In this document: positions 7,425 through 14,543 of the stretch, piece after piece
Layout: the number at the start of each line of letters is the position of its first letter
Position numbering within the stretch: position 1 is the stretch's first letter
NCBI GenBank assembly: GCA_003222455.1
Contig: QHWF01000187.1
Coordinates: forward strand, 1-16,583
Source: Acidobacteriota bacterium
GTDB lineage: Bacteria; Acidobacteriota; Vicinamibacteria; Vicinamibacterales; CAVVIG01
DNA length: 16,583 nt
Direction: 5' to 3'
Program-made: the position numbers and the translations under genes
The notes under the pieces: generated by a model
The model's input: the letters and a program-made list of their open reading frames with translations, nothing else
Told to the model about the DNA's origin: nothing
The model's database searches: none

Positions 7425-7430
7425 TCCTCC
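7425..7430 (-). promoter_or_regulatory. Strong Shine-Dalgarno of the S9 peptidase
   Basis: On the - strand GGAGGA stands four bases before ATG 7420. It is one of the best ribosome-binding sites in the window and fixes the start of the signal peptide. Confidence 0.85.
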
Positions 7431-7460
7431 GGCCGGGTATTCTATCCCTTCGCTGCAATT

Positions 7461-7503
7461 GCAGATTTCAGATTTGCAGATTTCAGATTGCAGATTTCAG
7501 ATT
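7461..7503. repeat. Three tandem GCAGATTTCAGATT units
   Basis: Units at 7461-7475 (with one extra T), 7476-7489 and 7490-7503 are near-identical. They belong to the same word family as the cluster at 5168-5280, so the S9 peptidase gene lies between two members. They sit 41 bases upstream of the S9 start codon, where its promoter would be expected, so the repeat may be part of or may have displaced regulatory DNA. Units are too short and lack spacers, so this is not a CRISPR array. Confidence 0.88.
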
Positions 7504-7525
7504 GACCTGCGGATGGTTAGCGTGT

Positions 7526-7640
7526 GAAGAAATCACCCGTGGCGTCCGCCTTTAGGCGGATTTCTTCCAATCCGGCTGCCGCCTCCGCGCTTTGCGCTAT
7601 GGCGTGCCTCGCCGAAGCGAAGCGAAGGCGGGAAGCCGGA
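7526..7640. repeat. Two-part palindromic hairpin element
   Basis: The first part has an outer stem GAAGAAA (7526-7532) with TTTCTTC (7561-7567) and an inner perfect hairpin TCCGCC-TTTA-GGCGGA (7545-7560). The second part has a long stem between 7571-7584 and 7626-7640 (TCCGGCTGCCGCCT against its complement, with a one-base bulge and a mismatch). Inside it lie small hairpins GCGC-TTT-GCGC (7587-7597) and GGCG-TGCCT-CGCC (7601-7613). It fills most of the 302-base gap between the divergent S9 and M28 genes and ends 82 bases before the M28 start. It could be a non-autonomous mobile repeat (REP- or MITE-like) or a structured leader RNA; the sequence alone does not decide. Confidence 0.7.
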
Positions 7641-7712
7641 CCCCACATGTGAGTAACTGTGTGGCACGCCCTTCAGGTCTGCGCGACACGGCCTGCACTA
7701 CGACCATTCATT

Positions 7713-7717
7713 GAGGT
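7713..7717 (+). promoter_or_regulatory. Shine-Dalgarno deciding the M28 start
   Basis: GAGGT lies five bases before ATG 7723. It overlaps the alternative in-frame TTG at 7711, which therefore is unlikely to be used. Confidence 0.75.
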
Positions 7718-7722
7718 GCCCG

Positions 7723-9327
7723 ATGCGAAGAGTCTTGTTCGTGACCGCGTCATGTCTCGTCGCCGCGTCGATCTTGCTCGCGGCGCAAAGCACGCCGGGT
7801 GCAAAGCGCTGGTTCTCTCACATCGAAGTACTGGCGAGCGACGCCATGGAGGGACGCGACACCGGAAGCCCCGGACACAAGCGTGCCGCCGACTACGTCG
7901 CGTCGGTCTTCCAGAAGGCCGGACTCGAGCCCGCGGGCGTGAACGGCTACGTCCAACCGGTGCAGCTGAAGACCCGCCGCATTCTCGAAGCGCAGTCGAG
8001 TCTGGCGCTGGTCCGTGACGGAAAGACCGAACCGCTGACGCTTGGCGAGGACGCGAATCTCAGCGTCCGATCGGAGCCTGCGCCGTCGCTCGACGCGCCG
8101 CTCGTGTTCGTCGGCTACGGCCTGAATGTTCCTGAACGCCAGATCAACGACTTCGAAGGGCTCTCGATGCGCGGAGCGGTGGCGGTTCACATCGCGGCGA
8201 CGCCGGCCGCGTTGCCGGGGCCGCTGCAGGCGCACTTCGGATCGGCGGGTGAGCGTTGGAAGATGTACAGGGCCGCGGGCGCCGTCGGGACCATCAGCAT
8301 CGCGAACCCGAAGAGCATGGACATTCCGTGGGCGCGATCGACGCTCGCACGCCTGCACCCGCAGATGGCGCTGGCCGACGCCTCGCTGGACGACACCGCC
8401 GGCCAGCAGCTGGCGGTGACGATGAACCCGGCGCATGCCGAGAAGCTGTTCGCCGGTTCGGGTCATACGTTCGCCGAGATGCTCGCGCTGGCCGACGGCG
8501 GCCGGCCGGTGCCGCATTTTGCACTGCCGGCCCACATCACTGCGACGGTGCATGTGGAACGCGGTGAGGTGGAGTCGCAGAACGTCGCGGCGGTGCTCCG
8601 TGGCGCCGATCCACAGCGCCGAAACGAGTTCGTCGTGCTGTCGGCGCATCTCGATCACCTTGGACTGGCGGATCCGCCCATCAATGGCGACCGCGTCTAC
8701 AACGGCGCGATGGACAACGCATCGGGCATTGCGGCGCTTCTCGAGATTGCGACGCGGCTGCACGAATCGGGTGCGAAGCCGGCGCGGTCGGTGGCTTTCG
8801 TCGCCGTCACCGGCGAGGAGAAGGGATTGCTCGGGTCGCGGTACTTCGCCGCGCATCCGACCATCGCGCGCAGCAGCATCGTCGCCAACGTGAACACCGA
8901 CATGTTCCTGCCGCTGTTCGCGATGAAAACCCTCATGGTGCTGGGCCTCGACGAGTCCGATCTCGGTCAGGACATTCGCGCCGTCGCGACCGGGCTCGGA
9001 CTTGGCGTGCAGGCCGATCCCGAGCCGCAGCGCAACCGGTTCGTCCGGAGCGATCAGTACAGCTTCATCCGCGAAGGCATTCCGGCGCTGGCGATGAAAG
9101 TGGGATACGAGCCGAACACGGCGGAAGCCGAGATCGCACGCAAATGGACCGCCGAGCGGTATCACGCGGTCTCTGACGATCTGGCACAGCCGATCGACCT
9201 CTCGGCAGCCGACAAGTATGTCGACGTCGTCCGCGCGCTCGCGGTACGGATTGCCAACCGCACGGATCGGCCGAAGTGGAACGAGTCCAGCTTCTTCAAA
9301 CGGTTCGCGAAAGCGGGGACCGAATGA
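7723..9327 (+). CDS. Exported M28 family metallopeptidase with PA domain
   Basis: The 534-residue protein starts with a signal peptide (MRRVLFVTASCLVAASILLAAQ). ATG 7723 is selected by GAGGT five bases upstream. Residues about 120-250 look like a protease-associated (PA) insert (LVFVGYGLNVPE...FEGLSMRGAVAVHIA). The M28 core shows zinc ligands His309 (SAHLDHLG), Asp331 (GAMDNASG), catalytic Glu365 with ligand Glu366 (TGEEKGLLGS) and Asp393 (NVNTDMF). The last ligand, normally His in an SDH motif, is Gln445 here (RSDQYSF). M28 enzymes are di-zinc aminopeptidases or carboxypeptidases that trim exported peptides. The Gln change may mark a subfamily with altered metal binding. It converges on the TraB/GumN gene with only nine bases between stops. 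Confidence 0.92.
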   Translation: MRRVLFVTASCLVAASILLAAQSTPGAKRWFSHIEVLASDAMEGRDTGSPGHKRAADYVASVFQKAGLEPAGVNGYVQPVQLKTRRILEAQSSLALVRDGKTEPLTLGEDANLSVRSEPAPSLDAPLVFVGYGLNVPERQINDFEGLSMRGAVAVHIAATPAALPGPLQAHFGSAGERWKMYRAAGAVGTISIANPKSMDIPWARSTLARLHPQMALADASLDDTAGQQLAVTMNPAHAEKLFAGSGHTFAEMLALADGGRPVPHFALPAHITATVHVERGEVESQNVAAVLRGADPQRRNEFVVLSAHLDHLGLADPPINGDRVYNGAMDNASGIAALLEIATRLHESGAKPARSVAFVAVTGEEKGLLGSRYFAAHPTIARSSIVANVNTDMFLPLFAMKTLMVLGLDESDLGQDIRAVATGLGLGVQADPEPQRNRFVRSDQYSFIREGIPALAMKVGYEPNTAEAEIARKWTAERYHAVSDDLAQPIDLSAADKYVDVVRALAVRIANRTDRPKWNESSFFKRFAKAGTE

Positions 9328-9336
9328 AGCGGCGAA

Positions 9337-10245
9337 TTATTGCTGTTCGACGGCGTACCCCTTCGCCTTGAGCATCGCGACCAGTCCGTCCGGTCCGACG
9401 AGGTGCGCCGCACCGACGACGACGAAGGCGGCGCCTTTGCGGGCGAAGAGCGCTTCGAGCTTCGGCAGCCAGTTCTTGTTGCGTTCGACGAGCAGCCGCT
9501 GATAAAGCTGCGCTTCCTGCTCCAGATCCTTGAGCACGATGCGCTCGACGGCGGCCGCGTCGCCGGCGCGCCACGCTTCCACGAGCTTCGTCATGTTCGC
9601 CTGTTCGGTTTCGATGCCCTTCAGGGTTTCAACGAGCAGACGATCCTGCAGCTCCGCCGACATCTCATCGAATCGTGACAGCTGGTACTCGATGGTCTCG
9701 AGCCCCTCGACGTTCTTGCCGTCGGCCTTCGCGCGATCGTAGAAATGTTTGTCGAGCCCCAGTTCCGCGTCGAAGCCCGCTTTCTGCCATTCCATCGCCA
9801 TCAGCGTCAGGGCCGCGAGCCATGGCTTGAATCGCTTGATAGGCTCGACCGGCATGCCGATGTCGGTGAACCGCTTCGAAACCGCGGCGAACGTTGCCGG
9901 TGACACCAGCTTGTCGAGCGACTGATTGCTCGGCAGCATGCCGCGCGACAGCATCTGGAACTGCGCCCCCGGCTCCTGCATGTCGCCGAGATCGACCTCT
10001 TCGACCAGCACGTCGGACTGCTTGTAGGCGGTCTCCAGTGGCTGACTGAGCGGGTAGAAGTCCTTCGTCAGCACGTGAACAGACCCCACGAGATAGACGA
10101 CGCCTTGCTTGCCGGCCGCCTTCCAGATGAAATTCCGCGCCGGGGTGGCGTCGAGGGCAGGCTGTGCCAGCAGCGCAACGGTGATCGCGACCGCGACGAA
10201 TCGATGATTGACCGCCGGTGGCTTGTGTCCGACTCGAAAGCGCAT
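9337..10245 (-). CDS. TraB/GumN family exported protein
   Basis: The 302-residue product has an N-terminal hydrophobic segment (VAVAITVALLAQPALDA) consistent with export. The family's two conserved sites are present: GSVHVL near the N-terminus (His57) and VVVGAAHLVG near the C-terminus (His281), followed by the usual LKAKGYAVEQ ending. Acidic VEEVDL at about residue 81-86 is also typical. GumN/TraB/TIKI proteins are proposed metal-dependent proteases, and family members act in the envelope, but the substrate here is unknown. It is the last gene of a - strand operon: its ATG lies three bases after the aminopeptidase P stop, and an AGAGG site six bases upstream overlaps the end of that gene. 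Confidence 0.9.
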   Translation of the reverse strand: MRFRVGHKPPAVNHRFVAVAITVALLAQPALDATPARNFIWKAAGKQGVVYLVGSVHVLTKDFYPLSQPLETAYKQSDVLVEEVDLGDMQEPGAQFQMLSRGMLPSNQSLDKLVSPATFAAVSKRFTDIGMPVEPIKRFKPWLAALTLMAMEWQKAGFDAELGLDKHFYDRAKADGKNVEGLETIEYQLSRFDEMSAELQDRLLVETLKGIETEQANMTKLVEAWRAGDAAAVERIVLKDLEQEAQLYQRLLVERNKNWLPKLEALFARKGAAFVVVGAAHLVGPDGLVAMLKAKGYAVEQQ

Positions 10246-10248
10246 TGA

Positions 10249-11733
10249 CTACCTCTGGGCGCTGCTGGGCTGGGGCCGATTGCGCAGAAACGCCTCGATC
10301 TCTTCTATCGTCCGTGGAACCGCCGCCGATAGGCGTCGCAGCCCGCTTTCTTCGAGCAGAAACGAGTCCTCGACGCGGACGCCCAGATCGGCGTACTTCG
10401 TGACCGCGGGTCGAAGCTTTTCGATCAGCCGGTCGTTTTCGGGCGTCCGCGGCAGCGCATCGAGGGCGCTCGGACGGATGTACAGGCCCGGCTCGATCAC
10501 GAACGCCATCCCGGGCTCGAGCGGCCGATTGCGATCGCCGACGTCGTGCACGTCGATCCCGATGTAGTGCGACGCGCCGTGCGTGTACCACATGCGGTAC
10601 TGCTCGCTGTTCGGATCGGTGATGAGTCCCAGTTTGAGAAGCCCGGCTTTGACTACCTCCACAGTCTTGCGGTGGATGTCCTGGGTTGATGCGCCCGGCC
10701 TGGCGATCTTCATGCCCTCGTCCTGGGCTTGCAGCACGATCTGGTACAGATCCTTCTGCGTTGGAGAAAACATGCCGCCAACGGGGTACGTGCGCGTGAT
10801 GTCGCCGGAGGCGTACTCGTAATTGCACGCGGCGTCGACGAGCAGGAGGTCGCCCGCCTGCATCTGCCGATCGCCGCCCGGGTAGTGCAGGATGGTGGCG
10901 TTCGGACCGCTGCCGACGATCGACGGATAACTCCACGATGCCGCACCGCGGCTGCGGTGCACCGCCTCGATGGCTGCCTTCACTTCGTACTCGTACGCGC
11001 CCGGCCGTGCCGCGCGCATGCCCGCCATCTGCGCCTCGCTGGAGATTTCAAGGCTTTTGACGAGCAGTGTGCGCTCGTACGCCGTCTTGACCATCCGCAG
11101 GTCGGCAAGCGCCGGGGTCGCGTCGACGACCTGAAACCCGAAGAAGCGATCGCGAATCCGCCGCGCGAATTCGAGCGGCGGCGACAGCGGGTCGTTGAGG
11201 CCGCGCCGGCTGTCGAGCGCCAACGCGACCTGCGCGCGTCCGGAGGCCAGCGCGTCGAAGAAGCGCGTGCCCTCCTTCGCGTCAATCGGATCGAACCTGC
11301 GCCCCTCGAGCACGGCCGCCATGAACGGCTCGAACTGAGCGGCGTATAACACGGTGTCGATGCCCGATCGGGCCGTCGCTTCGTCAGTCGTGAGACGGCG
11401 TCCGGTCCAGTGCTCGCGGACCGGATTCCGCTCCTTGATGAACAGGATTTCCCGCCGGCCCGCATTGCCCGGCATCAGCACGAGCATCGTCTCGTCCTGA
11501 GTCAGGCCGGTCAGGTAATACAGGTTGCTGTCCTGGCGGTACTCGTAGTCGATATCGAGCGAATAGCGCGCGGCCGGAGCGCTCCAGATGACGGCTATCG
11601 ATTCGGGACCGAGGCGATCCATCAGGCGTGCACGCCGGACCTTGAGGTCGTCTGCGATCTCCGACGCCGCCGCGCCGGCGGCCAGGAGGATAAGGGACAA
11701 CGCGGCGAGCCACGTGCGCCGGTGCAGTTTCAC
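10249..11733 (-). CDS. Exported aminopeptidase P (M24B, Xaa-Pro aminopeptidase)
   Basis: The 494-residue protein would remove an N-terminal residue ahead of proline. An AMP_N domain (about 40-200, SDLYYLTG-like string SNLYYLTGLTQDETMLVL) precedes the pita-bread catalytic domain. All five metal ligands of the family are visible: Asp300 and Asp311 (LVDAACNYEYASGDITRT), His389 (THGASHYIG), Glu414 (IEPGLYI) and Glu455 (GVRVEDSFLL). The start is GTG 11733, overlapping the upstream stop as GTGA and followed by a signal peptide (KLHRRTWLAALSLILLAAGAAA). The frame stays open far upstream, but that part lies inside the flavoprotein gene and is not coding. Export is less usual for this family, whose E. 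coli member PepP is cytoplasmic; it fits the other exported peptidases nearby. Confidence 0.94.
   Translation of the reverse strand: MKLHRRTWLAALSLILLAAGAAASEIADDLKVRRARLMDRLGPESIAVIWSAPAARYSLDIDYEYRQDSNLYYLTGLTQDETMLVLMPGNAGRREILFIKERNPVREHWTGRRLTTDEATARSGIDTVLYAAQFEPFMAAVLEGRRFDPIDAKEGTRFFDALASGRAQVALALDSRRGLNDPLSPPLEFARRIRDRFFGFQVVDATPALADLRMVKTAYERTLLVKSLEISSEAQMAGMRAARPGAYEYEVKAAIEAVHRSRGAASWSYPSIVGSGPNATILHYPGGDRQMQAGDLLLVDAACNYEYASGDITRTYPVGGMFSPTQKDLYQIVLQAQDEGMKIARPGASTQDIHRKTVEVVKAGLLKLGLITDPNSEQYRMWYTHGASHYIGIDVHDVGDRNRPLEPGMAFVIEPGLYIRPSALDALPRTPENDRLIEKLRPAVTKYADLGVRVEDSFLLEESGLRRLSAAVPRTIEEIEAFLRNRPQPSSAQR
10252..10256 (-). promoter_or_regulatory. Shine-Dalgarno inside the aminopeptidase P 3' end
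   Basis: AGAGG (- strand) stands six bases before the TraB/GumN ATG at 10245. It lies in the last sense codons of the upstream gene, directly before that gene's TAG stop, which supports cotranscription and reinitiation. Confidence 0.7.
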
Positions 11734-13124
11734 GGCAACACCATCTTTCCCGGATTCATGCGGTTGTCGGGATCGAGCGCGCGCTTCAGCGTCCGCATCG
11801 TCTCGAGCGCGGCTCCGTGCTCCGCTTCCAGATATTTCATCTTGCCAAGGCCCACGCCATGCTCGCCCGTGCACGTGCCGCCCATCGACAGGGCACGCAC
11901 CACCATGCGGTCGTTCAGCACGCGCGCGTGTTCGAGCTCCGTAGCGTTGTCGGGATCGAGGACGTAAATCAGATGGAAGTTCCCGTCGCCCGCGTGCCCG
12001 ACGAGGCAGATCGGGAACGGCGCCCCGTCGTTGTCGGTCCGGGTGTCGACGATGCAGTCCGCAAGCCGTGAGATGGGGACGCACACGTCGGTCGTCCATC
12101 CGCGCGCGCCGGGCCGCAGCGCGAGGGCCGCGTACAGCGCCGCGTGACGGGCCTGCCACAGCCGCTCGCGATCCTCGAGCCGTGTCGCCCATTCGAACCC
12201 GCGGCCGCCGCGCTCGATGGCGAGCGCCTGCACGGCTTCGGCCTGCTCCTTCACGTGGCTGTCGCTGTCGCTGTGGAATTCGAAGAACAGCGTCGGCGCC
12301 ACCCGGTAGCTGGTGTGCGTGTAACGGTTCACCGCGTCCATCTGGTTCTCGTCCAGCAACTCGATTCGCGCAACGGGAATGCCCAGTTGAATGGTGGCGA
12401 TGACCGTCTCGCACGCCCCGCTGATCGACTCGAACGAGCCGACGGCGGCCGACACCGCCTCCGGCAACGGGTGCAGCCGCACGGTGACGTCCGTCATGAT
12501 GCCCAGCGTGCCCTCGGAACCGACGAACAGGCGCGTGAGATCGTAGCCGGCCGACGACTTGCGCGCGCGGGTCCCCGTTTGGATGACGCGGCCGTCGGCC
12601 AGGACAACCGTCAATCCGAGCACGTTCTCGCGCATCGTGCCATAGCGGACGGCCGTCGTTCCCGATGCGCGTGTGGCCGCCATGCCGCCGATGGTGGCGT
12701 CGGCTCCGGGATCGACCGGGAACATCAGCCCGGTGTTGCGCAGGGCTTTTTCCAGTTGAAGCCGCGTGACGCCCGCTTCGACGGTGGCGTCGAGATCCGC
12801 CACGCTGACGCGCACCACGCGATTCATGTCGCGAAAGGCAATCGTGATGCCGCCTTCCACAGCGTGCACGTGGCCTTCGAGCGACGTGCCTGCACCGAAC
12901 GGCACAATCGGCACACCGAACCGCTTGCTGATGCCGGCGATCGCCGCCACTTCCTCGGTTGTCCGCGGAAAGCAGACGATGTCGGGAGCCGCGGGCGTGT
13001 GGTACGACTCGCCGCGGCTATGGTGCTCGCGGATTGCCGCTGCGTCGGACGCGCGCTCGCCGAGCAGGCGCTTGAGCTCGTCAACCGCCGCGTCGATCAA
13101 CCGTGTGCCTGCGAAAGCAGCCAT
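11730..13124 (-). CDS. FAD-binding oxidoreductase, D-lactate dehydrogenase (cytochrome)/GlcD-like
   Basis: The 464-residue protein has a PCMH-type FAD domain at the N-terminus (PDIVCFPRTTEEVAAI, PFGAGTSLEGH at residues 75-85, GADATIGGMAATRASGT, GSEGTLGI) and a C-terminal FAD-oxidase domain with HAGDGNFH and GTCTGEHGVGLGK, ending NRMNPGKMVLP. These strings are characteristic of the LDHD/Dld1/GlcD group, which oxidises D-2-hydroxyacids such as D-lactate and passes electrons to cytochromes or quinones. No signal peptide is seen, so it is cytoplasmic or membrane-peripheral. ATG 13124 (MAAFAGTRLIDAAV) gives the usual family length; ATG 13145 and TTG 13169 are in frame upstream but add residues without a family match, and no start has a clear Shine-Dalgarno. 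Its stop overlaps the aminopeptidase P start. D-lactate versus glycolate or D-2-hydroxyglutarate cannot be separated by eye. Confidence 0.9.
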   Translation of the reverse strand: MAAFAGTRLIDAAVDELKRLLGERASDAAAIREHHSRGESYHTPAAPDIVCFPRTTEEVAAIAGISKRFGVPIVPFGAGTSLEGHVHAVEGGITIAFRDMNRVVRVSVADLDATVEAGVTRLQLEKALRNTGLMFPVDPGADATIGGMAATRASGTTAVRYGTMRENVLGLTVVLADGRVIQTGTRARKSSAGYDLTRLFVGSEGTLGIMTDVTVRLHPLPEAVSAAVGSFESISGACETVIATIQLGIPVARIELLDENQMDAVNRYTHTSYRVAPTLFFEFHSDSDSHVKEQAEAVQALAIERGGRGFEWATRLEDRERLWQARHAALYAALALRPGARGWTTDVCVPISRLADCIVDTRTDNDGAPFPICLVGHAGDGNFHLIYVLDPDNATELEHARVLNDRMVVRALSMGGTCTGEHGVGLGKMKYLEAEHGAALETMRTLKRALDPDNRMNPGKMVLP

Positions 13125-13228
13125 CGGCGGCAGTGTACACCGCATCGGAATTGGAGGGCACAGAGCCAATCGGAAAGGAGGTCACCGTTGCCTTCGTCTA
13201 CTCCGTTCGCATTGCCTAACCACGACGA

Positions 13229-13299
13229 TCAACGCAGAACTCGCGGAACCCGCGGAGAAAACCGTTTTGTTCTGCGCGTTCTGCGGTTTCTGCGTTTGA
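13229..13299. repeat. Long imperfect inverted repeat 1 (CGCAGA words)
   Basis: Arms 13229-13262 and 13264-13299 are reverse complements with roughly four of five positions matching after small gaps, and there is almost no loop. The arms contain AACGCAGAA and its complement TTCTGCGTT exactly. It lies between the stop of the upstream TPR gene (13437, - strand) and the flavoprotein start (13124), so it could terminate the former, influence the latter, or be a dispersed palindromic repeat. Confidence 0.7.
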
Positions 13300-13337
13300 A
13301 TGTCGTGCCGTGTGGCCGTAAGTCGAACACGTCTCTA

Positions 13338-13405
13338 CACAGAGAAACGGAGCAACGGAGACGAACTGTGTACAAATAACCTCTCCGTTTCTCTGAGTCT
13401 CTGTG
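13338..13405. repeat. Long imperfect inverted repeat 2 (ACAGAGAAACGGAG words)
   Basis: Arms 13338-13361 and 13382-13405 are 24-base reverse complements with about 19 matches, starting from an exact CACAGAGA/TCTCTGTG-like end, around a 20-base loop. The arms are themselves internally repetitive (AAACGGAG, CAACGGAG). With the preceding palindrome it occupies most of the 312-base gap 13125-13436, which otherwise shows no gene. It begins 32 bases past the TPR gene stop, a plausible place for a terminator. Confidence 0.7.
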
Positions 13406-13436
13406 CGATACCGTTTGCTCCGTAATCTCCGTTCGC

Positions 13437-14543
13437 TCAGTCCCGGAAATCAGCGAAGCTGTGCTGCGTCCGGTGCGCGAACGCCGACTCGAACTCGACG
13501 CCGCTGCCGAGATCGCGCAGCAGGTTGGCAAGCGCGAAGCCGCCGGCCTCGTCGAGCAGGCGGCGGACCGCCAGCGCGCTGGTCGCGTAGGCGAGTTGCG
13601 CCTGCGCCCCGGCGAACCGGCCGAAACCGGACTGCAACTGCCGAAGCGAGACGCCACCGCCGGCCCGCTGCACGGCTTTCTGCGCCCACTCGAAGTCGTC
13701 CGACTCGAGCGCCGTGGCCAGGCCTTCGTTGAGCCAGGCGGGAACACCGCGCGCCGCGAGCGTGCGGATCAGCGCGTGCGTGTACTCGTGCGCGAGCACG
13801 CGATCGAGCTCCTTGACGTTTTCGATGGCGCCGCGCATCGGCACGCGAATGATCCCGTCGTAGGCGCCGGCCGCCCACGACGGCGATCGCGTGATATCGT
13901 GGAACTGCTCGGTTGTGTAGAGCACTACCGGGATCGGGTCGCTCGGATAGGCGCCGAGCAGTTGACCGATGCGCCAGTACGCGGCATCCAACGACTCGAG
14001 CGCCTGCGCCGCCAGCGCCGTTTCGGCCGGCCCTTCGAACGACACAGTGAAATGCGATCCGACGGCCTGCCGCATCCGGTCGTGCAGGTCGAGCTCGCGC
14101 CGCCAGCGCTCCAGCGTGGCGTGCACGTCGCGATCCTCCGGCATGTCGTCGAGCAGTTTTTCGTAGGTGCGAATCGCGGCGCCCAGGTCGCCCATGCGGT
14201 AGAGGACCTGTCCGAGCGGTGCGCGCGCCAGTACGAGCTTCGGATCCAGGGCCAGGCTCCGTTCGAACGCGTCCCTGGCATCGGGGTCACGCCGCTCGAG
14301 CGCGGCGGCCATCCCCGCGCCGAGATACAGACGCGCATTCTTTGGATCCGACGCCAGCGCCTCGCGGAAGGCCTCCGCTGCGGCATGTGCCTGGCCTGCG
14401 GCCACCGCGTCCCAGCCCGCGCGCTCGAGCAGCGCCGTCCGCGGATCGACCTGCGCGCTCAACACGACCGCCAGCTGGAACAGCAACGCGACGATGATGA
14501 CGAATCTGGTCACGAATCTGGTCATTGGATGTTTCGGCTTCAT
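13437..14543 (-). CDS. TPR protein with peptidase-MA-like (HEYTH) domain
   Basis: The 368-residue protein starts with a signal peptide (RFVTRFVIIVALLFQLAVVLSAQ). Residues about 35-135 are two to three tetratricopeptide repeats (AFREALASDPKNARLYLGAGMA, AFERSLALDPKLVLARAPLGQVLYRMGDL). Residues about 163-365 resemble the peptidase MA/DUF1570 gluzincin fold: zinc-binding HEYTH at 252-256 and the downstream Glu ligand in PAWLNEGLA (Glu273). Such proteins are predicted exported metalloproteases; no substrate is known. ATG 14543 is used, with a weak AGG six bases upstream; ATG 14525 is a possible internal alternative. A perfect 12-bp tandem repeat (14500-14523) doubles the residues TRFV at the start of the signal peptide. 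It is transcribed toward the flavoprotein but is separated by two palindromes, so it may be its own unit. Confidence 0.87.
   Translation of the reverse strand: MKPKHPMTRFVTRFVIIVALLFQLAVVLSAQVDPRTALLERAGWDAVAAGQAHAAAEAFREALASDPKNARLYLGAGMAAALERRDPDARDAFERSLALDPKLVLARAPLGQVLYRMGDLGAAIRTYEKLLDDMPEDRDVHATLERWRRELDLHDRMRQAVGSHFTVSFEGPAETALAAQALESLDAAYWRIGQLLGAYPSDPIPVVLYTTEQFHDITRSPSWAAGAYDGIIRVPMRGAIENVKELDRVLAHEYTHALIRTLAARGVPAWLNEGLATALESDDFEWAQKAVQRAGGGVSLRQLQSGFGRFAGAQAQLAYATSALAVRRLLDEAGGFALANLLRDLGSGVEFESAFAHRTQHSFADFRD

Noticed and set aside
7461..7503. Possible CRISPR array from three tandem units
   Set aside because: Units are 14-15 bases, directly abutting with no spacers, and there are no cas genes.
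5168..7640. Insertion sequence or transposon with terminal repeats
   Set aside because: No transposase, no target duplications and only short word repeats were seen, so a mobile element with its own enzyme is not supported.
7750..9165. 471-codon open frame on the - strand opposite the M28 gene
   Set aside because: It is an Arg/His-rich shadow frame typical of GC-rich DNA with no recognisable domain; the + strand frame has all M28 motifs.
11734..12414. In-frame N-terminal extension of aminopeptidase P
   Set aside because: The 227 extra residues are a second-frame reading of the flavoprotein gene; the signal peptide begins at GTG 11733.
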